Shown here one piece after another: positions 26,381 through 33,708 of a DNA stretch of 33,749 nucleotides (positions within the stretch are counted from its first letter, which is position 1; every line of letters starts with the position of its first letter). The position numbers and the translations under genes are program-made. The notes under the pieces are model-generated. The model saw only the letters and a program-made list of their open reading frames with translations. It did not search any database and had not been told where the DNA came from. This DNA comes from Lachnospiraceae bacterium (GTDB lineage: Bacteria > Bacillota > Clostridia > Lachnospirales > Lachnospiraceae), in assembly GCA_017448245.1 (NCBI GenBank), contig JAFSLV010000040.1, positions 1 through 33,749 of the forward strand. The letters run 5' to 3'.

Positions 26381-26401
26381 CCATATACACTTCTTTGTCA
26401 A
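26373..26401 (-). promoter_or_regulatory. Promoter of the gntR-ABC operon
   Basis: On the minus strand, consensus -35 TTGACA (26396-26401), 17-bp spacer and an AT-only -10 TATATA (26373-26378). The leader to the ATG at 26310 is about 55 nt. Confidence 0.7.
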
Positions 26402-26407
26402 CACCTT

Positions 26408-26516
26408 TTTTCGGTCAGAGGGGACCGTTCTCATCTGTCCGTTCTTTTCCACGGACAAGGGAGAACCGTCCCCCCTGACCGAAAACAAGCCACTGAGAAC
26501 CGTCCCCCTTGGCATA
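26408..26516. repeat. Large palindromic GGGACCGTTCTC repeat plus an extra half unit
   Basis: Arms of 25 nt (26408-26432 and 26461-26485) pair at 23 positions; inside, TGTCCGT/ACGGACA (26436-26442/26451-26457) adds a second stem. A further half unit with GAGAACCGTCCCCC and CTTGGCA follows up to 26516, directly against the -10 of the next gene. The family is the same as at 25826-25920. It looks like a REP- or MITE-like element. Confidence 0.75.
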
Positions 26517-26525
26517 TGGTATACT
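26517..26525 (+). promoter_or_regulatory. Extended -10 promoter of the TPR gene
   Basis: TGG TATACT with the -10 at 26520-26525. The -35 position falls inside the repeat element at 26408-26516. The leader would be only about 18 nt before the TTG start at 26550. Confidence 0.5.
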
Positions 26526-26549
26526 ATATGAAATGGAAGGAGGTGCCGC

Positions 26550-27647
26550 TTGAACATCGACCGGTATGATTCCCAGACAGCCACGCTGATCCGCACCTGT
26601 CTTGAGCAGCAAAAGACACTTGACCCGAAGGTTTTAAAGACGCTCGCGCAGCTCAAAAAGACGGCAACGCGCAAAAAAGACGACGCACTGCTCGGCTTTA
26701 CTTACTTTTATTACGCCAATGTCCATTATCTGATGGAGCTCAACTACGACAATTTCCGCACCTATCTGGTCAAGGCGATCTCCCACCTGCAAAAAGCAAA
26801 CGAGCCCGCCCTGCTCGGACGCGCTTATAATTTTATCGGAGTCGACGCCTGCAACATGGGCAGCTATGATGTTGCCTATCATTATTTTATGATGGCGCTG
26901 CACGTGGCTGAGACGAACCGCACCCTCGAATATCTCAAGGGCGTCATCAATGCCAACATCGGCATGCTCTATATGCGGCTCGGCAATGACCAGATGGCAC
27001 GGCAGATCATCCGCATGAGTATCAAACAGACCGTAATCGATAAGGATGATATTTTTTATTATCACAACCTGATCAGCTGCCATTACCTCGACGGCGTCCT
27101 GAGTCTCAGACTTGGCGACGTCAAGGGTGCGGAGCGGGCGGATCAGGCCATCGCCAAAATCGAAAAAGAACCGATCGATCCGGGCGTCACCGGTGCGCAG
27201 ATCGTCATCCATGTACTGCGCGCGGAGCTTGCGCATACACTGGGTGACCGTTCGCTGTTTGCGCACCATACCAATCTTCTGGTGGAAAGCCTGCACTCCA
27301 TACGCCTGATCTTTGACTTTATGGAAGACATTTCGATTTTCACGCGTTTCCTGCTGGATAAAAAAGAACTGCCCTACGTCCGCCGGATTCTCGACAAAAT
27401 CAGCAATGACGTATACAACTCCGACAGTGCGCAGATGAAGAAAATCGTTACGGATATCGAGATCGATTACTATACGGCCGCAGAAGACAAAGAACAGACC
27501 TTCCGTTTTCTGCAAAAGAAGCACACACTGGAAAAAGAACGTGCCGTGGAACGCAACGGCGTCTATCTCTTTTCCATCGGCCTCATCGATCTGATGGGCG
27601 AATCCAAAAAGGAGACAACATCAAAGCGACGGAAAAAAACTCACTGA
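26550..27647 (+). CDS. TPR-repeat protein resembling the sensory part of GGDEF proteins
   Basis: A 365-residue cytoplasmic protein. The start is TTG at 26550, supported by AAGGAGGT at 26537-26544. Residues about 40-300 are helical pairs of the TPR type, with GRAYNFIGVDACNMGSYDVA and INANIGMLYMRLGNDQMA as the clearest repeats. This arrangement resembles the N-terminal region of many Lachnospiraceae diguanylate cyclases, but no GGDEF domain follows; the protein ends in a lysine-rich tail after a short helix. It may be a stand-alone regulator or a cyclase relative that lost its output domain (inference). It overlaps the downstream membrane-protein gene by 28 bp. Confidence 0.8.
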   Translation: MNIDRYDSQTATLIRTCLEQQKTLDPKVLKTLAQLKKTATRKKDDALLGFTYFYYANVHYLMELNYDNFRTYLVKAISHLQKANEPALLGRAYNFIGVDACNMGSYDVAYHYFMMALHVAETNRTLEYLKGVINANIGMLYMRLGNDQMARQIIRMSIKQTVIDKDDIFYYHNLISCHYLDGVLSLRLGDVKGAERADQAIAKIEKEPIDPGVTGAQIVIHVLRAELAHTLGDRSLFAHHTNLLVESLHSIRLIFDFMEDISIFTRFLLDKKELPYVRRILDKISNDVYNSDSAQMKKIVTDIEIDYYTAAEDKEQTFRFLQKKHTLEKERAVERNGVYLFSIGLIDLMGESKKETTSKRRKKTH

Positions 27648-28276
27648 TCGGCAAAGCCGTTTTTGCCGCCACGGCCGTAGCGCTTTCGCTTGTCATCGTC
27701 AGCGCTTCCGTTGCCGTGCCGATTCTCTGGCGCGGCTTTTACTATCTGCATATCGATGCCCTGCATCTGCCCGCGCTCACCGGCTGGTCAAAGGAAACGA
27801 TCCGTGAGGCATATGATCAGATGATGGATTATGAATGGAAGAATGCGCCCTTTAGTACGGGCGTGCTCCGCTGGTCCGAAGAGGGACAAAAGCATTTCGA
27901 GGACGTGCGCGTCCTATTTCATCTCGACGTGCGTATCCTCGTCATTTCCGCCGTCTGTCTGTTGCTGCTTACCCTGATCAGGCGCAGGATGCGGCTTTCC
28001 TCCCACGCAACACGTGCGCCCTCCTTTTACGCGGGGCTCGGGATCCTCATCTTTTTCGGCATCATCACGATCCTTGCCGCCACCGACTTTGACCGCGCGT
28101 TTACGGTCTTTCACAAGATCTTTTTCCCCGGCAAGGACAACTGGATCTTTGACTGGCGCACGGATGAAATCATCCTGATTCTGCCGCAGATCTATTTTCG
28201 CAACTGCGCCATCCTTGCGGTCTCACTGATGGCTGTCGGTGTGTTTTTCTGTTTCCTTTCCGGCAAAAAAAAATAA
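27620..28276 (+). CDS. DUF1461/TIGR01906-type integral membrane protein with apparent ATC start
   Basis: A protein of 218 residues if translation begins at ATC 27620. Helices lie at about 10-34, 104-121, 136-154 and 190-213. FHKIFFPGKDNWIFDWRTDE (165-183) and the upstream FEDVRVLFHLDVR are hallmarks of the DUF1461 family. AAAAAGGAG at 27606-27614 stands five bases before ATC. No ATG, GTG or TTG occurs between that site and a GTG at 27716, and starting at the GTG would remove the first membrane helix that the family needs. Either a rare AUC start or a G-to-C change or error at 27622 explains this. Translation is probably coupled to the TPR gene. Function unknown. Confidence 0.75.
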   Translation: MKATEKNSLIGKAVFAATAVALSLVIVSASVAVPILWRGFYYLHIDALHLPALTGWSKETIREAYDQMMDYEWKNAPFSTGVLRWSEEGQKHFEDVRVLFHLDVRILVISAVCLLLLTLIRRRMRLSSHATRAPSFYAGLGILIFFGIITILAATDFDRAFTVFHKIFFPGKDNWIFDWRTDEIILILPQIYFRNCAILAVSLMAVGVFFCFLSGKKK

Positions 28277-28279
28277 GTG

Positions 28280-28386
28280 TCAGGGCATGACGATACGGAT
28301 CCTTGTACCGAGTCCCTCGCGGGAGAGCACTTCAAAGTGGGCGCCGTGCCTGTCCACGATCCACTTGGCGATGGAAAGACCGCGCC
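28280..28386 (-). pseudogene. Histidine kinase C-terminal remnant
   Basis: Thirty-five codons on the minus strand read GRGLSIAKWIVDRHGAHFEV and end GLGTRIRIVMP with a stop. This is the G2 box and last strands of a HATPase domain, found at the very end of OmpR-linked sensor kinases. An in-frame stop precedes it, so nothing upstream remains. It is joined at about 28386 to an unrelated ATG with a ribosome binding site (AAAGGAG, start at 28401) that reads a different frame. Confidence 0.7.
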
Positions 28387-28427
28387 CTCAAACTCGTTCA
28401 TTGTTTTCTCCTTTCCTTTGACGCACA

Positions 28428-28468
28428 GCGCCCTGTATCACCTCTGCAAGGATCATGATACAGGGCGC
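28428..28468. promoter_or_regulatory. Perfect 13-bp inverted repeat in the leader of a truncated gene
   Basis: GCGCCCTGTATCA (28428-28440) and TGATACAGGGCGC (28456-28468) form a 13-bp perfect stem with a 15-nt loop. Neither strand has a T-run after it, so it is not a typical terminator. On the minus strand it lies between the direct repeats at 28491-28509 and the ribosome binding site of the truncated reading frame at 28401. Confidence 0.55.
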
Positions 28469-28490
28469 ACCTTAAACGCGCTTTGAGGAA

Positions 28491-28509
28491 AGATTAAAGT
28501 CAGATTAAA
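28491..28509. promoter_or_regulatory. Direct repeats AGATTAAA with 11-bp spacing (OmpR/PhoB-family box)
   Basis: AGATTAAA occurs at 28491-28498 and again at 28502-28509. Identical half sites one helical turn apart are the usual binding pattern of OmpR/PhoB-family response regulators. Their presence before the kinase remnant fits an autoregulated two-component operon that has been deleted. Confidence 0.45.
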
Positions 28510-28556
28510 AAATGCTTCGGATACGATTACACGCCGGCATAATCCCGGATGGCTGC

Positions 28557-30542
28557 TCATTCCTGACCAGAGAGGCTGCTCATCGACTCCGCCGACTGCG
28601 CCGCCAGCTGCTCCAGCTCCTCGCTGACCTGATCCACGGTTTCCATGATCAGTGTTGTCGCGGCGGAGATGCTCTGCGTCGAGGCGGCAAGATTCTGCGT
28701 GCGTGCGTTGACTCCCGAAACCACCTCCAGCAGCTGCTTGGTGTCCGCCACGATCTTGTCGATCGCGGTACGGATCTGCGTATTGTTTTCGCTGGAGCCT
28801 TCCGCGGTTTCGCGTGAGCTTGCCGCGAGCTGGTTGATCTGGTTGGCGACGACGGCAAAGCCCTTGCCGCTTTCGCCGGCCCTCGCCGCCTCGATCGAGG
28901 CATTGAGTGCAAGGAGGTTGGTCTGGGATGCAATGCTCACCACCTTGTCGTTGTTGCCGGAAAGCTCCTCGAGCGACTCCATGATGCCGCCCATCGACAC
29001 ATCCAGCGTCTGGCAAAACTCCTCGACGTTGCTGACATCCGCGGAAATCGCGTTGGACTCGTCGGCATTGCTTGTATTGCCATCGGCCATCTCGCGGATG
29101 GAGGCGCGCAGTGTCTCAAAGTGTTCGTTGACGGTATCAAGCGTCTGCCGTAAGGCGTCACGCTGCATGTCAAGCGTCGCGCGCTCCTGCTCCACCAGCT
29201 CGTGCGCGGCCGCGCGCTCGGTTTCCACCTTGTGTTTTAAGTAATGCACACAGTTTTCCTTGTGGTTAAAGCCGTTGTGGATGGCGGTGGCCATTTCCCT
29301 GCAGGTATCATACCCGCAGCAGGAGCAGTTGATCGTGCGGTCCGCCTCCGTGACCTTGTCCATGTCGAGATAAATCTTATTGAGCTGTTCCTCGGTCGGC
29401 ATCTCAATCGGGCAGCTTGCGCTGCGGTCCGTGTATTTGCGCAGATAATCACTGAGCTTGAGATGCGCAAACTGTTTATTGAGCGCGGCAAGGCGTTGCG
29501 CCGGCGTCGATTTTTTGGACCAGGCGTGTTTGCGTTTTTCGTTTTTGACGCTTTCGCGGATGTGCAGCAGGTTGTAGAGCGCGTCATCCGTTTCCGCCAT
29601 CTCCGGGTCGGTCGCCGTACCGCAGATACAGCCGGACTCGCAGTTGAGCGCGTCAATGAAAAGGAAGGGCGTCTTTTGCCGGATGATACGGTCCCTGTTG
29701 TCGCGCAGCCAGTGGTACATGCGCTTTTCTCCCTCGATCTGGCGTATAAAGGTGCTCTCCCCGAGCAGCCAGTACACGTTGTCCTTTAAGCCGCCGGGCA
29801 TCGGATAGATGCTGCCCAGGCCGTATTCGATCTCATCCGTCACGGGAGACCCTTTGAGATTATGATCCTTTACGTATTTCATCAGATGATCGAAGGTCAC
29901 GTTATAGGAAATATAGCCGTGGTTGTTGGGATCGTCGATCTCGTTTTTCTTGGCGATGCAGGGCGAGATAAACGCGAGCTTCTCCTGGACGCCCATTTCT
30001 TTTTTGGCATAGATCGCGCCGCACATCATGGGCGACTGCACCGGAAAGAGTTTGGGCAGAATCTCCGGCATGTAACGCTCGATGTAGCCGACCACCGCCG
30101 GACACGGCTGCGAAATGCCGCCGATGTAATTGTTTTCCGTGATGTACTTGATGTAGGCCCAGGTCGTGATGTCCGCGCCGAACGAGATGCTGATAAAGCG
30201 TTTGACACCGCAGGCACGCAGCGCACCGAGAACGTTTTCGTATTCTTTCGGATAGTTGGCCTTAAACGCCGGCGCAATCAGCACCGATACCGGCTCTCCC
30301 TTTTTGAGGTCCTCAAAGAAGCGCTCCGTATCGTCGCGAAACTCCCTTGCGTGATGCTCGCAGGCGTCAAAGCACGCGCCGCAGGCGATGCACCTTGTGC
30401 CGTCCACGTCGATCCTTGCGTTGCCGCTCATATCGGGCTCCGCCGAAACGCAGGCCCCCATGCAGCTGCACGCATTGATACACTTGTTGCATCCGACGCA
30501 ATTGTCGTTGGTAAACACCAAAGAAGTCTGATCCACCGCCAT
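28557..30542 (-). CDS. [FeFe]-hydrogenase-like sensor fused to a methyl-accepting chemotaxis domain
   Basis: A soluble 661-residue fusion. Residues 11-65 hold two [4Fe-4S] ferredoxin motifs (C15, C18, C21, C25; C51, C54, C57, C61). Residues about 85-320 are an H-cluster-type hydrogenase domain: cysteines C147 (SQPCPAV), C195 (ISPCIAKK), C301 and C305 (NCESGC) match the four cluster ligands, but the catalytic cysteine before C147 is proline. Residues about 380-430 carry another Fe-S motif (C406, C408, C409, C414). From about 440 a coiled coil leads to the MCP signalling tip [20 protein letters not shown] (539-558). No membrane helix is present. It probably senses hydrogen or redox state and signals to CheA-like partners or other coiled-coil targets. 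The ATG at 30542 is set by AAGGAGGAG. Confidence 0.88.
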   Translation of the reverse strand: MAVDQTSLVFTNDNCVGCNKCINACSCMGACVSAEPDMSGNARIDVDGTRCIACGACFDACEHHAREFRDDTERFFEDLKKGEPVSVLIAPAFKANYPKEYENVLGALRACGVKRFISISFGADITTWAYIKYITENNYIGGISQPCPAVVGYIERYMPEILPKLFPVQSPMMCGAIYAKKEMGVQEKLAFISPCIAKKNEIDDPNNHGYISYNVTFDHLMKYVKDHNLKGSPVTDEIEYGLGSIYPMPGGLKDNVYWLLGESTFIRQIEGEKRMYHWLRDNRDRIIRQKTPFLFIDALNCESGCICGTATDPEMAETDDALYNLLHIRESVKNEKRKHAWSKKSTPAQRLAALNKQFAHLKLSDYLRKYTDRSASCPIEMPTEEQLNKIYLDMDKVTEADRTINCSCCGYDTCREMATAIHNGFNHKENCVHYLKHKVETERAAAHELVEQERATLDMQRDALRQTLDTVNEHFETLRASIREMADGNTSNADESNAISADVSNVEEFCQTLDVSMGGIMESLEELSGNNDKVVSIASQTNLLALNASIEAARAGESGKGFAVVANQINQLAASSRETAEGSSENNTQIRTAIDKIVADTKQLLEVVSGVNARTQNLAASTQSISAATTLIMETVDQVSEELEQLAAQSAESMSSLSGQE

Positions 30543-30581
30543 ACCCGGTCTCCTCCTTACGAATAACTTCAGACAACAACC

Positions 30582-30630
30582 AAAAATACCGCAGAAAACA
30601 GAGGTATCCCCCAACGTTCCCCGCGGTATT
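30582..30630 (-). terminator. Terminator-like hairpin in the leader of the hydrogenase-sensor gene
   Basis: On the minus strand AATACCGC (30623-30630) pairs with GCGGTATT (30585-30592), followed by a short T-run (30582-30586). It lies between the promoter at 30646 and the ATG at 30542. It may end transcription from the upstream VTC operon and also attenuate the sensor gene. Confidence 0.5.
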
Positions 30631-30645
30631 CTTACACCATTTATC

Positions 30646-30654
30646 ATTGTATCA
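30646..30654 (-). promoter_or_regulatory. Extended -10 promoter of the hydrogenase-sensor gene
   Basis: TGA TACAAT on the minus strand, -10 at 30646-30651, with a poor -35. The predicted start is near 30639, giving a leader of about 97 nt that contains the hairpin at 30582-30630. Confidence 0.5.
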
Positions 30655-30716
30655 CAAAAACTTTGATTCGTCCCGTTTACATTGTGTGCAATTTTTTGAC
30701 CGGGCAGATATGTCTT

Positions 30717-31385
30717 TTACATCTCGTTTCGCTCGTGCTGGACCGTACCGAGCATGATGTCGAGATTGCCGTTACGGCACCTCAGCGCGTCGATCAGGGG
30801 CTTTTCGACATCACCGCGTTTGAGCTGCAGGCGGTATGAGAGTTCATACATCGTGCCCATGTTGGTCGTGCGCACACGCTCGAGTCTGGCAAAGCGCGTA
30901 TAGGTATGAAACAGATCATCGAACAGCCCGGTATAGTTGAGACTCTCCGGAATCGTGATGCGCAGCTGCTTTTCGTTGAGCGCAGGATCTCCGAAGCCCA
31001 CGAATTCAAGAATGGTCAGCACCGCACCGACAAACAGCGTCAGCACAATCGTAAGCAGAACAAATCCCATCCCCGCGGTGAGACCCGCGGCCAGCGCCAC
31101 AAACAGATATCCGATCTCCGCTGCGGTACCTGCGGCGGAACGGAATCGCACCAGTCCAAAAGACGCCGCCACCGCCACGCTCGTGCCGATGTTGCCGTTG
31201 ATGATCATGATGACACTCGCCGTGACCACCGGTATCACCGCAAGCACAATGGCATACTTGCCGCTCGGCGTATTGTGCATCCGGTAGACCAGCGCGATCA
31301 GAATCCCGCTGATCAGTGCGATCACCATCGTCGTGATCACGTGCTCGACAGAAAACGTACCTGCATGAAAAAGACTCTGAAACAT
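30717..31385 (-). CDS. DUF4956 membrane protein
   Basis: A 222-residue protein with about four helices in residues 15-130 and a soluble C-terminal domain of about 85 residues. The core SFGLVRFRSAAGTAAEIGYL (near residue 80), followed by a glycine-rich helix, is typical of DUF4956 and recalls the MgtC membrane fold. The start ATG at 31385 follows AAAGGGGGAT; longer frames reach into the VTC gene without a ribosome binding site. It is encoded 19 bp after the VTC-type polymerase, a pairing common in Clostridia, and may be the membrane partner that anchors it or passes on its product (inference). Confidence 0.85.
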   Translation of the reverse strand: MFQSLFHAGTFSVEHVITTMVIALISGILIALVYRMHNTPSGKYAIVLAVIPVVTASVIMIINGNIGTSVAVAASFGLVRFRSAAGTAAEIGYLFVALAAGLTAGMGFVLLTIVLTLFVGAVLTILEFVGFGDPALNEKQLRITIPESLNYTGLFDDLFHTYTRFARLERVRTTNMGTMYELSYRLQLKRGDVEKPLIDALRCRNGNLDIMLGTVQHERNEM

Positions 31386-31404
31386 TTTACATATCCCCCT
31401 TTGT

Positions 31405-32181
31405 TTAAGCACCGGCGACCGCAAGGCCCGGTATTGTCTCCCAGTTCTCGACGCGGTGTACCATCGTGTCCGCCACATGATACGAATGCGCCATCTGTCT
31501 GTAAAAATTGCCGTATTTGGAAAACGACATCGGATAAATCGCAAGCTCCGAAAGAATCCTGCAAAACCATACCGGCGTGGCGCCCAGCACCTTGGTCTCC
31601 ATCAGATGATATCCCTCCGGTAACAGGAGCGATCCGCTGCCGCCCTCTTCGAGATCCATGTGCGCGATCCGGTTGCGGATGCGCGTATCAAACGTCAGGC
31701 GGAAATCGTCATGCAGTCCCTTCATCGCGATTCTGTCATACGCCAGATACATCCCCCGTCGTAAGGGATAGCGCCACAACATAAAATCCAGTTCCCTTAA
31801 GATCTGCTCATCCTCATACGACGGGTCTGTAAGCACGGGACGGATTCCCCGCTCTACATAGTTGTAGGCCTGCCGGAGCGTCATCGCCACCCTTCTTTTA
31901 TTGACGATGCCCTTGTACTTTTTCTTGATCTCCACAAAAACCGTGCTGTCCTCGGCCGGCACGCCGTAGCTGCGGATGCGCAGTTTTTCCTTGTACTTCG
32001 GCTTTTCGTTGGATCTGCGCACCAGGCGGTAATCCGCCGTATCGTAATAGAGATTGTAAATCGTGTGCTTGCCGTACTCGTCCACTTCCATGTGCGGCTC
32101 GAGCGCTTTTCTCAAACGACGGTACACCTCGTCCGGGATCACGTATTTTTTTTCATACCTGTTAAAAACTGTCTGTGCCAT
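31405..32181 (-). CDS. VTC-domain polyphosphate polymerase
   Basis: A 258-residue protein with a VTC domain over its whole length. The triphosphate-tunnel residues seen are R8, E10, K11 and K12 in NRYEKKYVI, K64-R70 in KEKLRIR, E84 and K86-K88 in VEIKKKYKG, R96/R97 in NKRR, the arginine in LAYDRIAMKG, E in METKVLGA, and K in SFSKYG. Yeast VTC4 makes polyphosphate from ATP with this domain. No SPX domain is present. It acts in the cytoplasm or at the membrane, probably with the DUF4956 protein. It overlaps no gene and follows the MBL gene by 21 bp. Confidence 0.88.
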   Translation of the reverse strand: MAQTVFNRYEKKYVIPDEVYRRLRKALEPHMEVDEYGKHTIYNLYYDTADYRLVRRSNEKPKYKEKLRIRSYGVPAEDSTVFVEIKKKYKGIVNKRRVAMTLRQAYNYVERGIRPVLTDPSYEDEQILRELDFMLWRYPLRRGMYLAYDRIAMKGLHDDFRLTFDTRIRNRIAHMDLEEGGSGSLLLPEGYHLMETKVLGATPVWFCRILSELAIYPMSFSKYGNFYRQMAHSYHVADTMVHRVENWETIPGLAVAGA

Positions 32182-32202
32182 ATCCTCCTCCTGTAAGGGC
32201 GC

Positions 32203-33087
32203 CTATCTCGCGGCCTGTGCCACCTCGATCAGCCTTCCGTTGGACATCACGACGATATCACCGTCTTTGGTTTCAAGCACATTGGCGCCGTTTCTTTTAA
32301 AGATCTCCACGGTCTGCGCATCCGCCGGATTTTTGGCCGACGTGCAGATCGCCGTATACGTAGGCGCGAGCTGTGTCGACAATATCTCCATCTCCGTATT
32401 GAACACGCCGTGATGCGGAATCTTCAAAAAGTCACACGGCTGTGCATTCTCCGTTGCGAGCCACTCGCGCAGACGCATTTTTTCAGCGTCTCCCGCAAAC
32501 ACCATACGGTTATCCCCGTGTATGATCGTCGTAATCAGCGAAAGATCATTGTCGACCTCCAGTGTCTCGTCCGTTTTGACCGCTTCCAGGATGCCGTAGT
32601 CGAGCGGTGCATCCACGATGACCTCTGCGTCCCCTATCGTAAATGTCACTGTCTCGCGCAATCTCTCCGGTGTGATACCCTTTGCCTGCATCGCCACCAC
32701 AAAATCGAGATACTCTGTCGATGTGCTGTCATAATCCGGCACCAGCACACGCTTCACATCAAACTGCTCGATCACCTGGTCCGCACCGCCGACATGATCC
32801 TTGTCGAAATGCGTAATGATCAGTACGTCGATCGTTTCAATGGCCCTGTTTTGCAAAAATTGCACCACCTCCGGACCGTCATCCTCTTCACCGCAATCAA
32901 TCACCATCGTCTGGTACGGTGATTCCACGATGATCGCATCCGCCTTGCCGACCTTTAAGATCGTCGCCTTGATTGTTTCATACGTTGTGTGTGCCATGGT
33001 CGGCTGCACATAGAGATAGCACACCGCAACCGCCACCAGCATGAGAAACAGCACAACGCCTGTCCACTTTTTCCACTTCTGCTCCAT
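32203..33087 (-). CDS. ComEC/Rec2-like metallo-beta-lactamase-fold hydrolase, membrane-anchored
   Basis: A 294-residue protein. A signal anchor (about 8-28) places the catalytic domain outside the membrane. The metal-binding motif is THFDKDHVGG (92-101), with further ligands in HHGVFNTE and AGDAEKMRL. This layout matches the free-standing relatives of the ComEC C-terminal domain, which are nucleases or phosphodiesterases. No competence gene is near. It lies 23 bp after the CAP-domain gene and 21 bp before the VTC polymerase gene. Confidence 0.86.
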   Translation of the reverse strand: MEQKWKKWTGVVLFLMLVAVAVCYLYVQPTMAHTTYETIKATILKVGKADAIIVESPYQTMVIDCGEEDDGPEVVQFLQNRAIETIDVLIITHFDKDHVGGADQVIEQFDVKRVLVPDYDSTSTEYLDFVVAMQAKGITPERLRETVTFTIGDAEVIVDAPLDYGILEAVKTDETLEVDNDLSLITTIIHGDNRMVFAGDAEKMRLREWLATENAQPCDFLKIPHHGVFNTEMEILSTQLAPTYTAICTSAKNPADAQTVEIFKRNGANVLETKDGDIVVMSNGRLIEVAQAAR

Positions 33088-33110
33088 TGCTTCTTACGTC
33101 CTCTCTTTTT

Positions 33111-33575
33111 TTAATAACCAAACTCCACTACGTAATACCAGGTGCCCCCCGACATCACCACGCCGACCCCGCAGGTACGATAGTCCGGACTCAGTATGTT
33201 ATACATATGTGCGGCGGAACACATCCATGCATTGACCGCTTCTTCCGCACTTCTGTATCCGTAGGCCAGGTTTTCACCGTAGGCCAGGTCCGGCTCCACC
33301 GTCCACCATATACTTCCGTCGGGACGCGTGTGTGAAAAAGAAATGCCGCATTCTCCCGCACGGATGTCGGCGGCCTGAGCGAGTGCATCGATCTCGGTCA
33401 GCGGCGCAAGCCCCGCCTGTGCGCGATACGCGTTTTGTAATGCAACGATGCTGTCCTCGATGGCCTCCGTGTTGCCGTCCTGCGCAAAAGACTCGGAGGT
33501 CCCAAAGATCAGCGCCGTCGTGCATGCCAGACAAATCAACAGTACAAGCGTTGCGATACTTCCTTTCTTTTTCAT
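33111..33575 (-). CDS. Secreted CAP-domain protein
   Basis: A 154-residue protein with a signal peptide (about 1-32, cleavage after SFA) and a CAP/SCP domain. The family features seen are SFSHTRPDG, GENLAYGY and AEEAVNAWMCSAAHMYNIL, and the final strand ends YYVVEFGY. The domain is almost the entire mature protein. Bacterial CAP proteins are mostly of unknown function. The cysteines in GECGIS, WMCSAA and RTCGVG could form a disulfide. The ATG follows AAGGAAGGTG. First gene of the four-gene operon. Confidence 0.88.
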   Translation of the reverse strand: MKKKGSIATLVLLICLACTTALIFGTSESFAQDGNTEAIEDSIVALQNAYRAQAGLAPLTEIDALAQAADIRAGECGISFSHTRPDGSIWWTVEPDLAYGENLAYGYRSAEEAVNAWMCSAAHMYNILSPDYRTCGVGVVMSGGTWYYVVEFGY

Positions 33576-33633
33576 GGTTCACCTTCCTTTCAACAACGCA
33601 TACACCATATACAAGTATGATTGTAGGCGGGGA

Positions 33634-33652
33634 AGATTAGATGAATATTAGA
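33634..33652. promoter_or_regulatory. Direct repeats ATTAGA with 11-bp spacing upstream of the CAP operon
   Basis: ATTAGA occurs at 33636-33641 and 33647-33652, spaced 11 bp, in a form like the AGATTAAA repeats at 28491-28509. It lies upstream of a possible -10 (TACAAT on the minus strand, 33620-33625). It may be bound by an OmpR/PhoB-family regulator. Confidence 0.35.
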
Positions 33653-33654
33653 TA

Positions 33655-33687
33655 TAAAAAAATGCCGGAAGATTTTTTCTTCCGGCA
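33655..33687 (-). terminator. Intrinsic terminator of the gene at the right edge
   Basis: On the minus strand TGCCGGAAGA (33678-33687) pairs with TCTTCCGGCA (33663-33672) around a 5-nt loop and is followed by seven T and A (33655-33662). It follows the stop codon at 33709 by about 22 bases. Confidence 0.85.
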
Positions 33688-33708
33688 CACTTACCTGTTC
33701 TTTTTCTT

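Noticed and set aside
28192-28401. 69-codon minus-strand frame starting at a good ribosome binding site (MNEFEG...)
   Set aside because: After five codons it reads the kinase remnant and the opposite strand of the DUF1461 gene out of frame, so it is a by-product of the deletion junction.
28428-28468. The 13-bp inverted repeat as terminator of the hydrogenase-sensor or DUF1461 genes
   Set aside because: Neither strand has a run of T after the stem.
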